64,000 bases of DNA from an uncultured Clostridia bacterium (GCA_947586855.1 CANPXV010000006.1:1-64000), one strand, 5' to 3'. Shown: positions 28,335 to 36,457, counted from the first letter of the stretch. Numbers and translations: made by a program. Notes: generated from the sequence alone by a model not told the origin.

Positions 28335-29735
28335 ATGATAAAAATTGCCTATATCGGCGGCGGCTCCAAACAGTGGGCCAGAGTGTTTATGAACGACCTC
28401 GCCTTGGACGAGGGCGATCTGTGCGGCGAAATTGCCCTGTACGACATCGACCGAGAGGCGGCCGAGCGCAACCGTCGTATAGGTATGCGTATCGGCAACT
28501 GCCCTGAGGCTCGCCACAAGTGGAGCTACACAGTCAGCGGCACCCTCGACGAGGCGCTTGCGGGCGCAACCTTTGTGGTGCTGTCCATCTTGCCGGGCAC
28601 CTTCGACGAGATGGAGGTGGACGTCCACGCCCCCGAAAAATACGGCGTCTACCAATCGGTGGGGGACACCGTCGGCCCCGGCGGCGTGCTGCGTGCCATG
28701 CGTACCGTGCCGCTGTACGAGGGTTTTGCCCGTGCGATCAAGCGTTGCTGCCCCAAAGCGTGGGTTATCAATTTTACCAACCCCATGTCCATTTGCGTCA
28801 AGACGCTGTACGACGTTTTCCCCGAGATCAAGGCGTTTGGCTGCTGTCACGAAGTGTTTCATGCGCAAAACTTTTTGTGTGCGGTGCTGCACGAGCAGCT
28901 TGGTGTGCCACGCCCCGACCGTCACGAGCTGTACACCGACGCTTGCGGCGTCAATCACTTTACCTGGATAACCGAGGCCAAGTGGCGCAACGTGGATGTG
29001 CTGTCGCTGTTGCCCGACTTTTTGCAAAAGTACTATCGCAGCGGATACTATTCGGGCAGCCTCACCGCCGAGCAGGCCCGCACCGACCCATTTTGCTACA
29101 ACAACAGGGTCAAGATGGACCTCTATCGCCGATTTGGCGTGTTGGGCGCAGCGGGCGACAGGCATCTGGCGGAGTTTGTCAGCAACAAATGGTACATGAG
29201 CGACCCTCGTCAGGTAGAGGAGTGGGGCTTTCACCTTACGCCTGTCAGTTATCGCAAGGCTCGCCAGCAGGAGCGTATCGAGGAGAGCATTCGTCTGGCC
29301 GACGGCACGCAGGCAGTGCAGCCGCACCGCTCGGACGAGGAGGCGGTGCGCCTGATGAAGGCGTTGCTGGGCTGCGGCACGGTGGTGTCCAACGTCAACA
29401 TCGTCAACGTGGGACAGATGCCGCAAATGCCGCTTGGCGCCGTGGTGGAGACCAACTGCGTGTTCGACAGCGACAGCGTGCGCCCCGTAACCGCCAAACA
29501 GCTGCCCTCCGACGTGTGCAATCTGGTGTATCGCAACTGCGTCAACATCGAGACGTGCTACTACGGTATCAAGCAGCGCAACCTGCAAATGATTTTTGAA
29601 AGTTTTGTCAATCAGCCGCTGTGCTCCTCGTTGGATATGGCGCAGGCCCGCAGCCTGTTTGAGGAAATGCTGGTGGGCACCCGCAAATATCTGGACGAGT
29701 TCTACGATTTGCAGGCCTTTTTAGACAACAAATAG
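28335..29735 (+). CDS. GH4 family glycosidase, probable alpha-galacturonidase
   Basis: The start is ATG 28335 (GGGAGGG 5-7 nt upstream); the upstream ATG 28287 lacks a ribosome site and lies almost at the expected transcript start. 466 residues with an N-terminal Rossmann NAD site (IAYIGGGSKQW), FTNPMSICVKTL near residue 146, and the GH4 metal ligands Cys in GCCHEVFH (near 165) and His in GVNHFTW (near 205). GH4 enzymes cleave by NAD-dependent redox elimination with Mn2+. Uronate-pathway neighbours favour alpha-galacturonidase over alpha-glucosidase; this specificity is inferred. No signal peptide, so cytoplasmic. Confidence 0.85.
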   Translation: MIKIAYIGGGSKQWARVFMNDLALDEGDLCGEIALYDIDREAAERNRRIGMRIGNCPEARHKWSYTVSGTLDEALAGATFVVLSILPGTFDEMEVDVHAPEKYGVYQSVGDTVGPGGVLRAMRTVPLYEGFARAIKRCCPKAWVINFTNPMSICVKTLYDVFPEIKAFGCCHEVFHAQNFLCAVLHEQLGVPRPDRHELYTDACGVNHFTWITEAKWRNVDVLSLLPDFLQKYYRSGYYSGSLTAEQARTDPFCYNNRVKMDLYRRFGVLGAAGDRHLAEFVSNKWYMSDPRQVEEWGFHLTPVSYRKARQQERIEESIRLADGTQAVQPHRSDEEAVRLMKALLGCGTVVSNVNIVNVGQMPQMPLGAVVETNCVFDSDSVRPVTAKQLPSDVCNLVYRNCVNIETCYYGIKQRNLQMIFESFVNQPLCSSLDMAQARSLFEEMLVGTRKYLDEFYDLQAFLDNK

Positions 29736-29736
29736 T

Positions 29737-30744
29737 ATGGAAGTATTGGTGTTTTCGCTCAATGCGGTGTTGCCGTTGGTGCTGTTGGTGGCGTTGGGCT
29801 ATCTGTTGCAGCGCACAAAAATCTTTTCCGACGATTTTTGGCAGACGTGCAACAAATTGGTGTTCAGGCTGTTTTTGCCCGTGATGTTGTTCTACAACGT
29901 CTACAATATCGCCGATTTTGCCGACATAAATTGGTGGTTTGTGCTGTACGGCTCGGCCTTCATCGTAGTGGTGTTTGGGCTGAGTATGCTGCTTGTGCCC
30001 CTGTTCGTCAGGGACAACGCCCAACGTGGCGTGATAGTGCAGGCCATATCCCGCAGCAACTATGCCATCATCGGCATACCTCTTGCTTCCAGCCTGTACG
30101 GTGCAAGCGGTGCAGCGGCGGCCAGCGTGATGTCGGCGTTCAGTATACCGCTGTTCAATGCCCTGTCCGTGATGGTGCTTGCCGCCTTCAATCGAGAAAG
30201 CGGCGCCAAGGTCAATTGGAAAAAGATGCTGTTGGATATCGTCACCAATCCGCTGATAATAGCGGTGGCGGCGGGCTTGTGCGTGCTGGGCGTCAGGGCG
30301 CTGTTTGTCAGGTGGGATTGGAGCTTCCGCCTGAGCGGCTTTGTGATAGGCAACACCAATGTGGACTTTTTGTACAAAACGTTGGAACTTCTTTCGCAGG
30401 TGGCCACTCCCCTTGCGCTCATAGTGCTGGGCGGACGTTTCTGTTTTTCCGCAAGCAAGCGCTTGTGGAAGCCCATCGCCGCCGTGTGTGTTGTGCGCAT
30501 GCTGGTGCTGCCCGCCGCGGCATTGGCGTTGGCGTATCTCATTGTGCCCTCCCTCGGCGGAGAACACTTTGCCAGCTACATTGCGCTGTTTGCCACCCCA
30601 GTTGCAGTATCCAGCGCCGTGATGGCCAAGGAAATGGGCGGCGACGACGAGCTTGCGGGGCAGTTGGTGGTGTGGACCACGCTGGCCTCGGGCGTCACGC
30701 TGTTTGCCGTGATTGCCGTTTGCCGAGCCTTGGGGCTGCTGTGA
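29737..30744 (+). CDS. AEC (auxin efflux carrier) family transporter
   Basis: 335 residues, about ten hydrophobic segments. The N-terminus SLNAVLPLVLLVALGYLLQRTKIF and the motif AISRSNYAIIGIPLASSLYGA (near residue 105) are typical of bacterial AEC/malate-permease proteins. The C-terminus has VSSAVMAKEMGGDDELAGQLVVWTTL, the usual family ending. It starts one base after the GH4 stop, so the two are co-expressed. The family exports or imports organic anions; a uronate, keto-deoxy acid or end-product acid substrate is inferred from context. Confidence 0.88.
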   Translation: MEVLVFSLNAVLPLVLLVALGYLLQRTKIFSDDFWQTCNKLVFRLFLPVMLFYNVYNIADFADINWWFVLYGSAFIVVVFGLSMLLVPLFVRDNAQRGVIVQAISRSNYAIIGIPLASSLYGASGAAAASVMSAFSIPLFNALSVMVLAAFNRESGAKVNWKKMLLDIVTNPLIIAVAAGLCVLGVRALFVRWDWSFRLSGFVIGNTNVDFLYKTLELLSQVATPLALIVLGGRFCFSASKRLWKPIAAVCVVRMLVLPAAALALAYLIVPSLGGEHFASYIALFATPVAVSSAVMAKEMGGDDELAGQLVVWTTLASGVTLFAVIAVCRALGLL

Positions 30745-30774
30745 TATCCGTTTTGTACATAAACAAGTGCGTTT

Positions 30775-30802
30775 TTGCAATTGCAAACAAATACAATATA
30801 GT
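30775..30802 (+). promoter_or_regulatory. Candidate promoter for kduD
   Basis: TTGCAA, 16-nt spacer, TATAGT. An overlapping TACAAT at 30792 is an alternative -10. AGGAGG precedes the start codon. Confidence 0.4.
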
Positions 30803-30831
30803 TTAAGATAAAGTCGCAGGAGGATAAACTT

Positions 30832-31587
30832 ATGATTTTGGATAAATTCAGTTTGAATGGCAAAGTTGCCATTGTCACAGGCTCGGATACGGGTCTCGGC
30901 CAAGGATTTTGCAAGGCCTTTGTAGAGGCGGGCGCCAAGGTGATGGGCGTATCCGTTGTGCCCAGCACCGCCACGCAGCAGATGCTTGGCGAGGACAACT
31001 TCAAATTTATGGTAGAAAACCTGATGACGTTGGAGCCTATCGACAGGATCATTGCCGAGACGTTAAAGCAGTTTGGCAGGATCGATATCCTCGTCAACAA
31101 CGCCGGCATCATCAAGCGGGAAGATTGCATTGATTTTTGCGAGGCCAGTTGGGATAGCGTCATGGCAGTCAACGCCAAAACGGTGTTCTTTTTCAGCCAG
31201 GCGGTGGCACGTCAGTTCATCCGTCAGGGCGGCGGCGGCAAGATCATCTCCGTGGCCAGCATGCTCAGCTATCAGGGCGGCATAAGAGTGCCCAGCTACA
31301 CGGCAAGCAAATCGGCCGTCAAGGGTATCACGATGGCCATGGCCAACGAGTGGGCGCCCTACGGCATCAATGTCAACGCCATTGCCCCCGGTTACATGGC
31401 CACCAACAACACGCAGGCCCTCCGCTCCGACGCCAACCGCAGCGAGGCCATCTTGGAGCGTATCCCCGCAGGACGTTGGGGCACCCCCGACGACATCATG
31501 GGTGCGGGCGTATTTCTCGCCTCTTCCGCCAGCGACTATGTCAACGGCTTCACCATTGCCGTGGACGGCGGCTGGCTGGGCAGATAA
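30832..31587 (+). CDS. kduD: 2-dehydro-3-deoxy-D-gluconate 5-dehydrogenase (SDR)
   Basis: 251 residues, the usual KduD length. It begins LDKFSLNGKVAIVTGSDTGLGQGF (TGxxxGxG cofactor motif), has NNAG near residue 88, catalytic Ser in SVASMLSYQGG and YTASK near 155, and ends FTIAVDGGWLGR as KduD proteins do. It converts 2,5-diketo-3-deoxygluconate, the product of KduI, to 2-keto-3-deoxygluconate using NAD(H). AGGAGG lies 7 nt before ATG. It is monocistronic, with its own terminator. kduI is 4 kb downstream in the same cluster, which supports the assignment. Confidence 0.93.
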   Translation: MILDKFSLNGKVAIVTGSDTGLGQGFCKAFVEAGAKVMGVSVVPSTATQQMLGEDNFKFMVENLMTLEPIDRIIAETLKQFGRIDILVNNAGIIKREDCIDFCEASWDSVMAVNAKTVFFFSQAVARQFIRQGGGGKIISVASMLSYQGGIRVPSYTASKSAVKGITMAMANEWAPYGINVNAIAPGYMATNNTQALRSDANRSEAILERIPAGRWGTPDDIMGAGVFLASSASDYVNGFTIAVDGGWLGR

Positions 31588-31603
31588 CCTTTTGCCACAA
31601 CAA

Positions 31604-31640
31604 AAACTCCCTGTTGCAAGCAGCAGGGAGTTATTTTTTC
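31604..31640 (+). terminator. Terminator after kduD
   Basis: AACTCCCTG ... CAGGGAGTT, 9-bp stem, followed by ATTTTTT. Confidence 0.93.
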
Positions 31641-31714
31641 CCCGACCAGGCGCAAGTCGGTACGGTTGACTACGCAACCGACCCCTACGGGGCGCAAGCG
31701 CCGACTTGGTCGGG
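31641..31714. repeat. Short dispersed-repeat element with inverted ends
   Basis: A 74-bp block bounded by CCCGACCA and its inverse TGGTCGGG. It contains ACTACGCAACCGACCCCTACGG, also present at 37.8 kb, and begins with a GACCAGGCGCAAG string resembling the edge of the 150-bp repeats at 37.7 and 55.9 kb. It looks like an internally deleted member of the same family. No coding potential was recognised. Confidence 0.6.
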
Positions 31715-31722
31715 CTGCTAAG

Positions 31723-31752
31723 GAACAACCTGCACGGTTGTTCATTTTTTAG
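31723..31752 (+). terminator. Terminator-like hairpin beside the repeat
   Basis: GAACAACC-TGCAC-GGTTGTTC, a perfect 8-bp stem, followed by ATTTTTT. No gene immediately precedes it; it may belong to the repeat module. Confidence 0.5.
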
Positions 31753-31803
31753 ACCTTCGCCGGGGTCTCCCATTGCCCCGGCACCCCCTGGGTAGTCTGC
31801 AAT

Positions 31804-31844
31804 CTCGGCGCAGGTCCGTGATTGCAGGGAGTTTAGTTGAAAGC
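31804..31844 (+). repeat. Dispersed repeat module 2, copy 1
   Basis: CTCGGCGCAGGTCCGTGATT and the following bases recur as the reverse complement at 55692-55730 with a 2-nt deletion. It lies in the 420-nt gap between kduD and the XRE gene, which holds only terminators and these repeats. Confidence 0.7.
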
Positions 31845-31861
31845 ATCTTGCTTTGTATAAA

Positions 31862-31921
31862 GAAAACTCCTGCGGTAAAATCAGAAAGAGCTTGGCAGCT
31901 TTCTAAAATACCACAGGAGTC
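31862..31921 (-). terminator. Long hairpin terminator for the minus-strand XRE gene
   Basis: ACTCCTGCGGTA pairs with TACCACAGGAGT (one mismatch). The interior contains AGAAAG/CTTTCT. Read on the minus strand it is followed by TTTTCTTT, as expected downstream of the regulator ending at 32008. Confidence 0.6.
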
Positions 31922-32007
31922 GTCAAATGAATGACACAAAAAGTTTAGCACACAGCGCAAAATTGTAAACGCCGTGTTGTGTTTTGCTTGGATAGTGGTG
32001 CGCCCAC

Positions 32008-32211
32008 TCAGTAGTCGGATAGGCCCAACAGGTAGTCGCTGGATACGTCCAGATATTTGCAAATGCGAAACAGCGTATCCAGACTGGGCACACAGCGCCC
32101 CTGCTTGTAGTCGGTTACGCATTGCTTGGATATGTGGCAGTACTCGGCAAGCGCACTTTGGCTGGCGCCGCTCACTTTGAGTATTTCGTTGAAACGTTGA
32201 GTAAATATCAT
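32008..32211 (-). CDS. Small XRE/Cro-CI family transcriptional regulator
   Basis: A 67-residue protein that is almost entirely one helix-turn-helix: RFNEILKVSGASQSALAEY, then HISKQCVTDYKQGRCVPSLDTL and the typical end LDVSSDYLLGLSDY. No dimerisation or sensing domain is present. GGGGTGAGG precedes its ATG on the minus strand. It diverges from another small XRE-like gene 110 nt away, so the two probably share a control region. It may regulate the flanking uronate genes (inferred from position only). Confidence 0.88.
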   Translation of the reverse strand: MIFTQRFNEILKVSGASQSALAEYCHISKQCVTDYKQGRCVPSLDTLFRICKYLDVSSDYLLGLSDY

Positions 32212-32254
32212 AACCTCACCCCAAAATATCTTATTCTTTTTGGTCAGTTGCTAC

Positions 32255-32283
32255 TTGACAGTATGGTGTAGCCTGACTATAAT
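32255..32283 (+). promoter_or_regulatory. Consensus promoter for the plus-strand XRE-like gene
   Basis: TTGACA, 17-nt spacer, TATAAT: a perfect consensus. It is 38 nt upstream of the start codon. Confidence 0.85.
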
Positions 32284-32321
32284 AAGTGTAAATACAGTTT
32301 ATTTTATTCGGAATAACTAAA

Positions 32322-32537
32322 ATGAAATATTTTGAGGCGGTTGCCGACAGGTTGAAATATTTTATGTGCCAAAAGGGTGTGTATCCGTCCATGTTGGCCA
32401 ATAGTGCGGGCATTGCCCCCGATGTGCTGAAAGAAATTTTGTGCGGTCAATGCGGCGGCATTGCCTTGGGCGACCTGTGCAAAATTTGCCGTGCCTTGGA
32501 TGTGTCCCTCTCCGACGTGCTGCCTCGCAGCGATTGA
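32322..32537 (+). CDS. Small XRE-like DNA-binding protein
   Basis: 71 residues. The pattern AVADRLKYFMCQKGVYPSML, ANSAGIAPDVLKEILCGQCG, ALGDLCKICRALDVSLSDVL follows the five-helix Cro/CI fold, with GIAPDVLKEILCG as the probable recognition region. It includes four Cys residues, unusual for so short a regulator. A weak GGAA ribosome site lies about 12 nt before ATG, and the promoter is a perfect consensus. It diverges from the 67-residue XRE gene. Confidence 0.75.
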   Translation: MKYFEAVADRLKYFMCQKGVYPSMLANSAGIAPDVLKEILCGQCGGIALGDLCKICRALDVSLSDVLPRSD

Positions 32538-32690
32538 TTGCAGCCCGATAACGGTGCGCCGCAAGCATATATAGTTTAGTTTATTTGATCAAGATACTAT
32601 TTTATCTTTTTTATTGCACCCATATCCGTTGTACCGTGGCGCAGGGTGGCAAAATGTCTGTTTTGTGCATAAAAATATATAATTTTGGTA

Positions 32691-32719
32691 TTTACACCCC
32701 AAAAAACAGTATGTATAAT
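32691..32719 (+). promoter_or_regulatory. Promoter of the aldolase-kdgK-isomerase-kduI operon
   Basis: TTTACA, 17-nt spacer, TATAAT, 34 nt before the aldolase ATG. AAGGAG lies in the leader. Confidence 0.8.
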
Positions 32720-32753
32720 AACTTTGTACAAGGAGTAGTAGGAGCATTTTACT

Positions 32754-33725
32754 ATGACGAACAAACAATTTGTGGAACAAATGGAGTGCACGGGCATCAT
32801 ACCCGTCATCAAGTTGGAAAAGACGGAGAACGCCGTGCCATTGGCCAAAGCGCTGTACGAGGGCGGCATACGGGCTGCCGAGGTGACATTCCGTGCCGAG
32901 GGTGCCGACAAGGTCATCTCCGCAATGACCAAGGCCTATCCCGACATGTTGGTGGGCGCAGGCACCGTGCTCACGGTGGAGCAGGTGGACGCAAGCATTC
33001 GTGCGGGGGCCAAGTTCTGCGTGGCGCCGGGGCTCAATCCCAGGGTAGTCAAGCACTGTCTGGACAAGGGCGTGCCCTTTGTGCCCGGCATTGCCAACGG
33101 CTCGCAGATAGAGCAGGCAATGGAGCTGGGTCTGGATTTCGTCAAGTTTTTCCCCGCCGAGCAGGCAGGCGGCGTGGCCTACATCAAGGCCATATCCGCA
33201 CCGTATTTTGCAATGCGGTTTATGCCCACGGGCGGCGTCAACGAAAACAACCTCAACAGCTATCTTGCCAACCCCAAGGTGGTGTGCTGCGGCGGCAGTT
33301 GGATAGTGCCCGACGCCCTTGTAAAATCGGAAGATTGGGCGGGCATCACGGCACTATGCAGGGCGGCCGTGCGCAAAATGCTGGACTTTCAGCTGGTGCA
33401 CGTCGGCCTCAACAGCGACGGCGAAGATGACGCCGTGCAAACAGCCTCCGCCTTCGAAAGGCTGTTCGGCTGGCCCGTCAAGGTGGGCAACAGCAGCGTT
33501 TTTGCCGGCAAAGAGGTGGAGTGCATGAAGCACAACGGCCGCGGAGTGCACGGTCACATCGCCGTATCCACGGGCAACATCCGCCGTGCGGTGGCCCAGC
33601 TGGAAATGCAAGGCGTGCAGTTCGACAAGGACAGCTTCAAATACGACGGCAACGGCAGGATCACCGTGGCCTATCTCAAAGAGCAGGTGGCGGGCTTTGC
33701 CATCCACCTTGTGGAAAAGAAATAA
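32754..33725 (+). CDS. eda: KDPG/KHG aldolase fused to a C-terminal VOC-like domain
   Basis: 323 residues. Residues 1-207 are a class I KDPG aldolase: GIIPVIKLEKTENAVPLAKAL, AAEVTFR (catalytic Glu), VGAGTVLTVEQVD, the Schiff-base Lys in FVKFFPAEQ (near 131) and MPTGGVNENNL. Residues about 208-323 (DFQLVHVGLNSDGEDDAV ... GVHGHIAVSTGNIRRAVAQLEMQG) resemble a vicinal-oxygen-chelate/glyoxalase-like fold. The aldolase splits 2-keto-3-deoxy-6-phosphogluconate to pyruvate and glyceraldehyde-3-phosphate, the last step of the pathway. The role of the fused domain is unknown. First gene of the operon. Confidence 0.9.
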   Translation: MTNKQFVEQMECTGIIPVIKLEKTENAVPLAKALYEGGIRAAEVTFRAEGADKVISAMTKAYPDMLVGAGTVLTVEQVDASIRAGAKFCVAPGLNPRVVKHCLDKGVPFVPGIANGSQIEQAMELGLDFVKFFPAEQAGGVAYIKAISAPYFAMRFMPTGGVNENNLNSYLANPKVVCCGGSWIVPDALVKSEDWAGITALCRAAVRKMLDFQLVHVGLNSDGEDDAVQTASAFERLFGWPVKVGNSSVFAGKEVECMKHNGRGVHGHIAVSTGNIRRAVAQLEMQGVQFDKDSFKYDGNGRITVAYLKEQVAGFAIHLVEKK

Positions 33726-33748
33726 CAAACAGACGGGAGAACAGATAA

Positions 33749-34771
33749 ATGGCAAAAGTTGTAACGTTGGGAGAAATCATGCTGCGCCTTTCCACAAAGG
33801 GCTATGACCGTTTTGTGCAGGCTACCGATTTCGACGTCGTGTATGGCGGCGGCGAGGCAAACGTGGCTGTTTCTCTGGCCAACTACGGGCACCAATCCTA
33901 CTTTGTTACCAAATTGCCCAAGCACGAGATCGGCCAATGCGCAGTAAACAGTCTGCGTCAGCTGGGCGTGCACACCGACTACATCGCCCGAGGCGGCGAC
34001 AGGGTGGGCATCTACTTTTTGGAGACGGGCGCAAGCATGCGTCCCTCCAAGGTCATCTACGACCGTGCGCACAGCAGCATTGCCGAAAGCAAACCGCAGG
34101 ACTTCGACTTCGACAGTATTTTCAGCGGGGCAAAGTGGTTCCATTGGACGGGTATCACGCCGGCCTTGGGCAAAAATGCGCAGGATGTGTTGGAGGCGGC
34201 GCTTGTCTCCGCCAAAAAGCACAATGTCACGGTCAGCGTGGACCTCAACTACCGCAAAAAGCTGTGGACCCCTGCCGAGGCGCAAAAATGTATGACGCAC
34301 CTTATGCAATACGTTGACGTGTGTATCGGCAACGAAGAGGACGCCGAAAAATGTCTCGGGTTCAAGCCGGGTAACACCGACGTCACGCAGGGCGCCTTGG
34401 AGCTGGGCGGCTACGAGGCCATTTTCCGCCAGATGCAGCAAAAATTCGGCTTCAAGTATGTTGTCACCAGCCTGAGAGAAAGCTACTCCGCATCCGACAA
34501 CGGTTGGAGCGCTTTGGCCTTTGACGGCAAGGAATTTTACCGTTCTCGCAAGTACGACATACGCATTGTGGACCGTGTGGGCGGCGGCGACAGTTTCAGC
34601 GGCGGCTTTATCCACGGTTTGCTCAAATACGACGACTTCAAGCAAGCGTTGGAGTTTGCCGTGGCGGCAAGCGCCCTCAAACACACCATCAGGGGCGACT
34701 TCAACCTCGTGACTGAGGAGGAAGTGGAAACGCTCAAAAACGGCGACGCCAGCGGCAGAGTGCAAAGATAG
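33749..34771 (+). CDS. kdgK: 2-keto-3-deoxygluconate kinase (PfkB family)
   Basis: 340 residues. It begins VVTLGEIMLRLS, has the substrate-binding GGGEANVAVSLANYG near residue 33 and the catalytic anion-hole motif DRVGGGDSFSGGF near 275 (catalytic Asp in GGGD). It phosphorylates KDG to KDPG with ATP, feeding the aldolase encoded 23 nt upstream. GGGAGAAC precedes ATG. The next gene begins on the base after its stop codon. Assignment as KdgK rather than another PfkB sugar kinase rests on the aldolase and kduI neighbours. Confidence 0.92.
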   Translation: MAKVVTLGEIMLRLSTKGYDRFVQATDFDVVYGGGEANVAVSLANYGHQSYFVTKLPKHEIGQCAVNSLRQLGVHTDYIARGGDRVGIYFLETGASMRPSKVIYDRAHSSIAESKPQDFDFDSIFSGAKWFHWTGITPALGKNAQDVLEAALVSAKKHNVTVSVDLNYRKKLWTPAEAQKCMTHLMQYVDVCIGNEEDAEKCLGFKPGNTDVTQGALELGGYEAIFRQMQQKFGFKYVVTSLRESYSASDNGWSALAFDGKEFYRSRKYDIRIVDRVGGGDSFSGGFIHGLLKYDDFKQALEFAVAASALKHTIRGDFNLVTEEEVETLKNGDASGRVQR

Positions 34772-35617
34772 ATGGAACTGTTTATCCGTGCCCACGACCT
34801 TGGTGTCAAGGGCATAGACAACGTTATATCTCAGTTGGACGAGCTGACCTTGGACGGCGTGCAGCTTGTGGCCTACAAGGTGCTGCCCGATGTGCCCTAT
34901 GCTGTGGGTGGTATGGATAGCGTCAAGGCGCAGGCCACGGGACGTGCGCTGGCAAATGCGGGCAAAAAGGTGGCGTTGATAGGCGCCTACTTCAACCCCG
35001 TTCACTCAGACAAGGGCAAGGTGGAGCGGTGCAAGCGCATCTTTTGCGACTACATCGACTGCGCCAAGCTGCTGGGTTGCGGCCTTGTCGGGTCGGAGAC
35101 GGGCAGTTTCAACGACGACAAGTGGACCTACCACCCGCTCAACCGCACCGACGCCGCACTGCAAACGGTGGTGGAGACTTTTGGCGAGCTGGCGGACTAT
35201 GCCGCACGCCGCAACGTCTGCATTGCCATGGAAGGCGCCTTTGGACACGTCTGTTACAGTGTGGACAGGTTGCAACAGGCGCTGGAACTTATCGGCAGGC
35301 CCAATGTCAAGGTGATATTCGATCTGTACAACTATCTGGATGTAACCAATGCGGATAGCTGCTACGACATTTTGCAGCAGGGGCTGGACACGTTCGGCAG
35401 GCGGATAGAAGTTTTTCACCTGAAAGATTTTCGTATCGAGCAGGGCAAGCTGACGCAATGTCCCGTTGGGCAGGGCGTGCTGGACTATGACAGGGTGCTC
35501 TCCGCCATATACCGCAGCAATCCCGAAGCCAAACTTGTTTTTGAAGGTACCGTCGGGCAAGATGTGCCCGCAGCGGTAAAGTTTATAAGGAGCAAACTAA
35601 CAAAACTATGCAATTAG
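34772..35617 (+). CDS. Sugar phosphate isomerase/epimerase-like TIM barrel, orphan in the KDG operon
   Basis: 281 residues of the xylose-isomerase-like/AP-endonuclease-2 TIM-barrel family. Visible metal-site features are CIAMEGAFGH (Glu), KVIFDLYNYLD (Asp), EVFHLKDFRI (HLKD) and KLVFEGT near the end. The ATG abuts the kdgK stop (TAGATG), so translation is coupled. Known uronate pathways do not need such an enzyme between kdgK and kduI, so it may feed another pectin-derived sugar or acid into the route. The exact reaction cannot be told from sequence. Confidence 0.8.
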   Translation: MELFIRAHDLGVKGIDNVISQLDELTLDGVQLVAYKVLPDVPYAVGGMDSVKAQATGRALANAGKKVALIGAYFNPVHSDKGKVERCKRIFCDYIDCAKLLGCGLVGSETGSFNDDKWTYHPLNRTDAALQTVVETFGELADYAARRNVCIAMEGAFGHVCYSVDRLQQALELIGRPNVKVIFDLYNYLDVTNADSCYDILQQGLDTFGRRIEVFHLKDFRIEQGKLTQCPVGQGVLDYDRVLSAIYRSNPEAKLVFEGTVGQDVPAAVKFIRSKLTKLCN

Positions 35618-36444
35618 ACATACGGTATAGCAATCACCCACAAGACTCAAAGTACTACGACACCGCCGCCCTCAGACGTCACTACCTCATCGAAAAGGTG
35701 TTTGTCGAGGACGAAATTATGCTGACCTATTCTCATCAGGATCGCATAATAGCCGGCGGAGCAATGCCCGTCACCAAGCCGCTTGCCTTGGGCAGCTGCA
35801 AGGAGTTGGCCACCGACTACTTTTTGGAGAGGCGCGAAATGGGCGTCATCAACATCGGCGGCGACGGCACGATAGTGTTGGACGGCAAGCAATATGCCGT
35901 CGGCTGCAAGGAGGGCATGTACATCGGCATGGGCACCCGCGAAATTATTTTCAAAAGCAACGACGCCCGCCACCCTGCCAAGTTTTATATCAACAGCTGC
36001 CCTGCGCACAAAACCTATCCCACCGTGCACATCACCAAGGACAAGGCCAATCATGTGGCGTGCGGCGACGCAGCCCACCTCAACAAGCGGGTGATAAATC
36101 AATTTGTGCACCCTGCGGTGTGCCAAAGCTGCCAGCTATCCATGGGCATGACGGAGTTGGACCCCACAAGCAGCTGGAACACGATGCCCTGCCACACGCA
36201 CGAGCGCCGTATGGAAGTGTACATGTATTTTGATTTGCACGAGGACAACGTTGTGTTCCACTTTATGGGGCAAAAGGAGGAAACTCGCCACATCGTCATG
36301 CACAACGAGCAGGCCGTCATATCCCCCAGCTGGTCCATTCACAGCGGAGTGGGCACCAGCAACTACATCTTTATCTGGGGCATGTGCGGCGAAAATCAAA
36401 CCTTTACCGATATGGACGGCATAGGCAATTTGGAGCTGAAATAA
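35608..36444 (+). CDS. kduI: 5-dehydro-4-deoxy-D-glucuronate isomerase
   Basis: 278 residues, the same length as E. coli KduI. It begins MQLDIRYSNHPQDSKYYDT, a typical KduI opening, and has the cupin metal site MPCHTHERRMEVYMYFDL near residue 195. It ends WGMCGENQTFTDMDGI, also typical. It isomerises the open-chain form of unsaturated galacturonate to 2,5-diketo-3-deoxygluconate, the substrate of KduD. Its start overlaps the isomerase gene by 10 nt, with AAGGAG ahead of ATG. Confidence 0.96.
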   Translation: MQLDIRYSNHPQDSKYYDTAALRRHYLIEKVFVEDEIMLTYSHQDRIIAGGAMPVTKPLALGSCKELATDYFLERREMGVINIGGDGTIVLDGKQYAVGCKEGMYIGMGTREIIFKSNDARHPAKFYINSCPAHKTYPTVHITKDKANHVACGDAAHLNKRVINQFVHPAVCQSCQLSMGMTELDPTSSWNTMPCHTHERRMEVYMYFDLHEDNVVFHFMGQKEETRHIVMHNEQAVISPSWSIHSGVGTSNYIFIWGMCGENQTFTDMDGIGNLELK

Positions 36445-36457
36445 GTTTCGGTAACTT

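Noticed and set aside
28335-29735. GH4 protein as a lactate/malate dehydrogenase
   Set aside because: The Rossmann start is shared, but the GCCHE and GVNHF metal-ligand motifs are specific to GH4 glycosidases.
31641-31850. Possible tRNA or small structured RNA gene in the kduD-XRE gap
   Set aside because: Hairpins are present, but no cloverleaf, CCA end or known riboswitch core was recognised. The stretch matches dispersed repeats elsewhere, so repeat is the better call.
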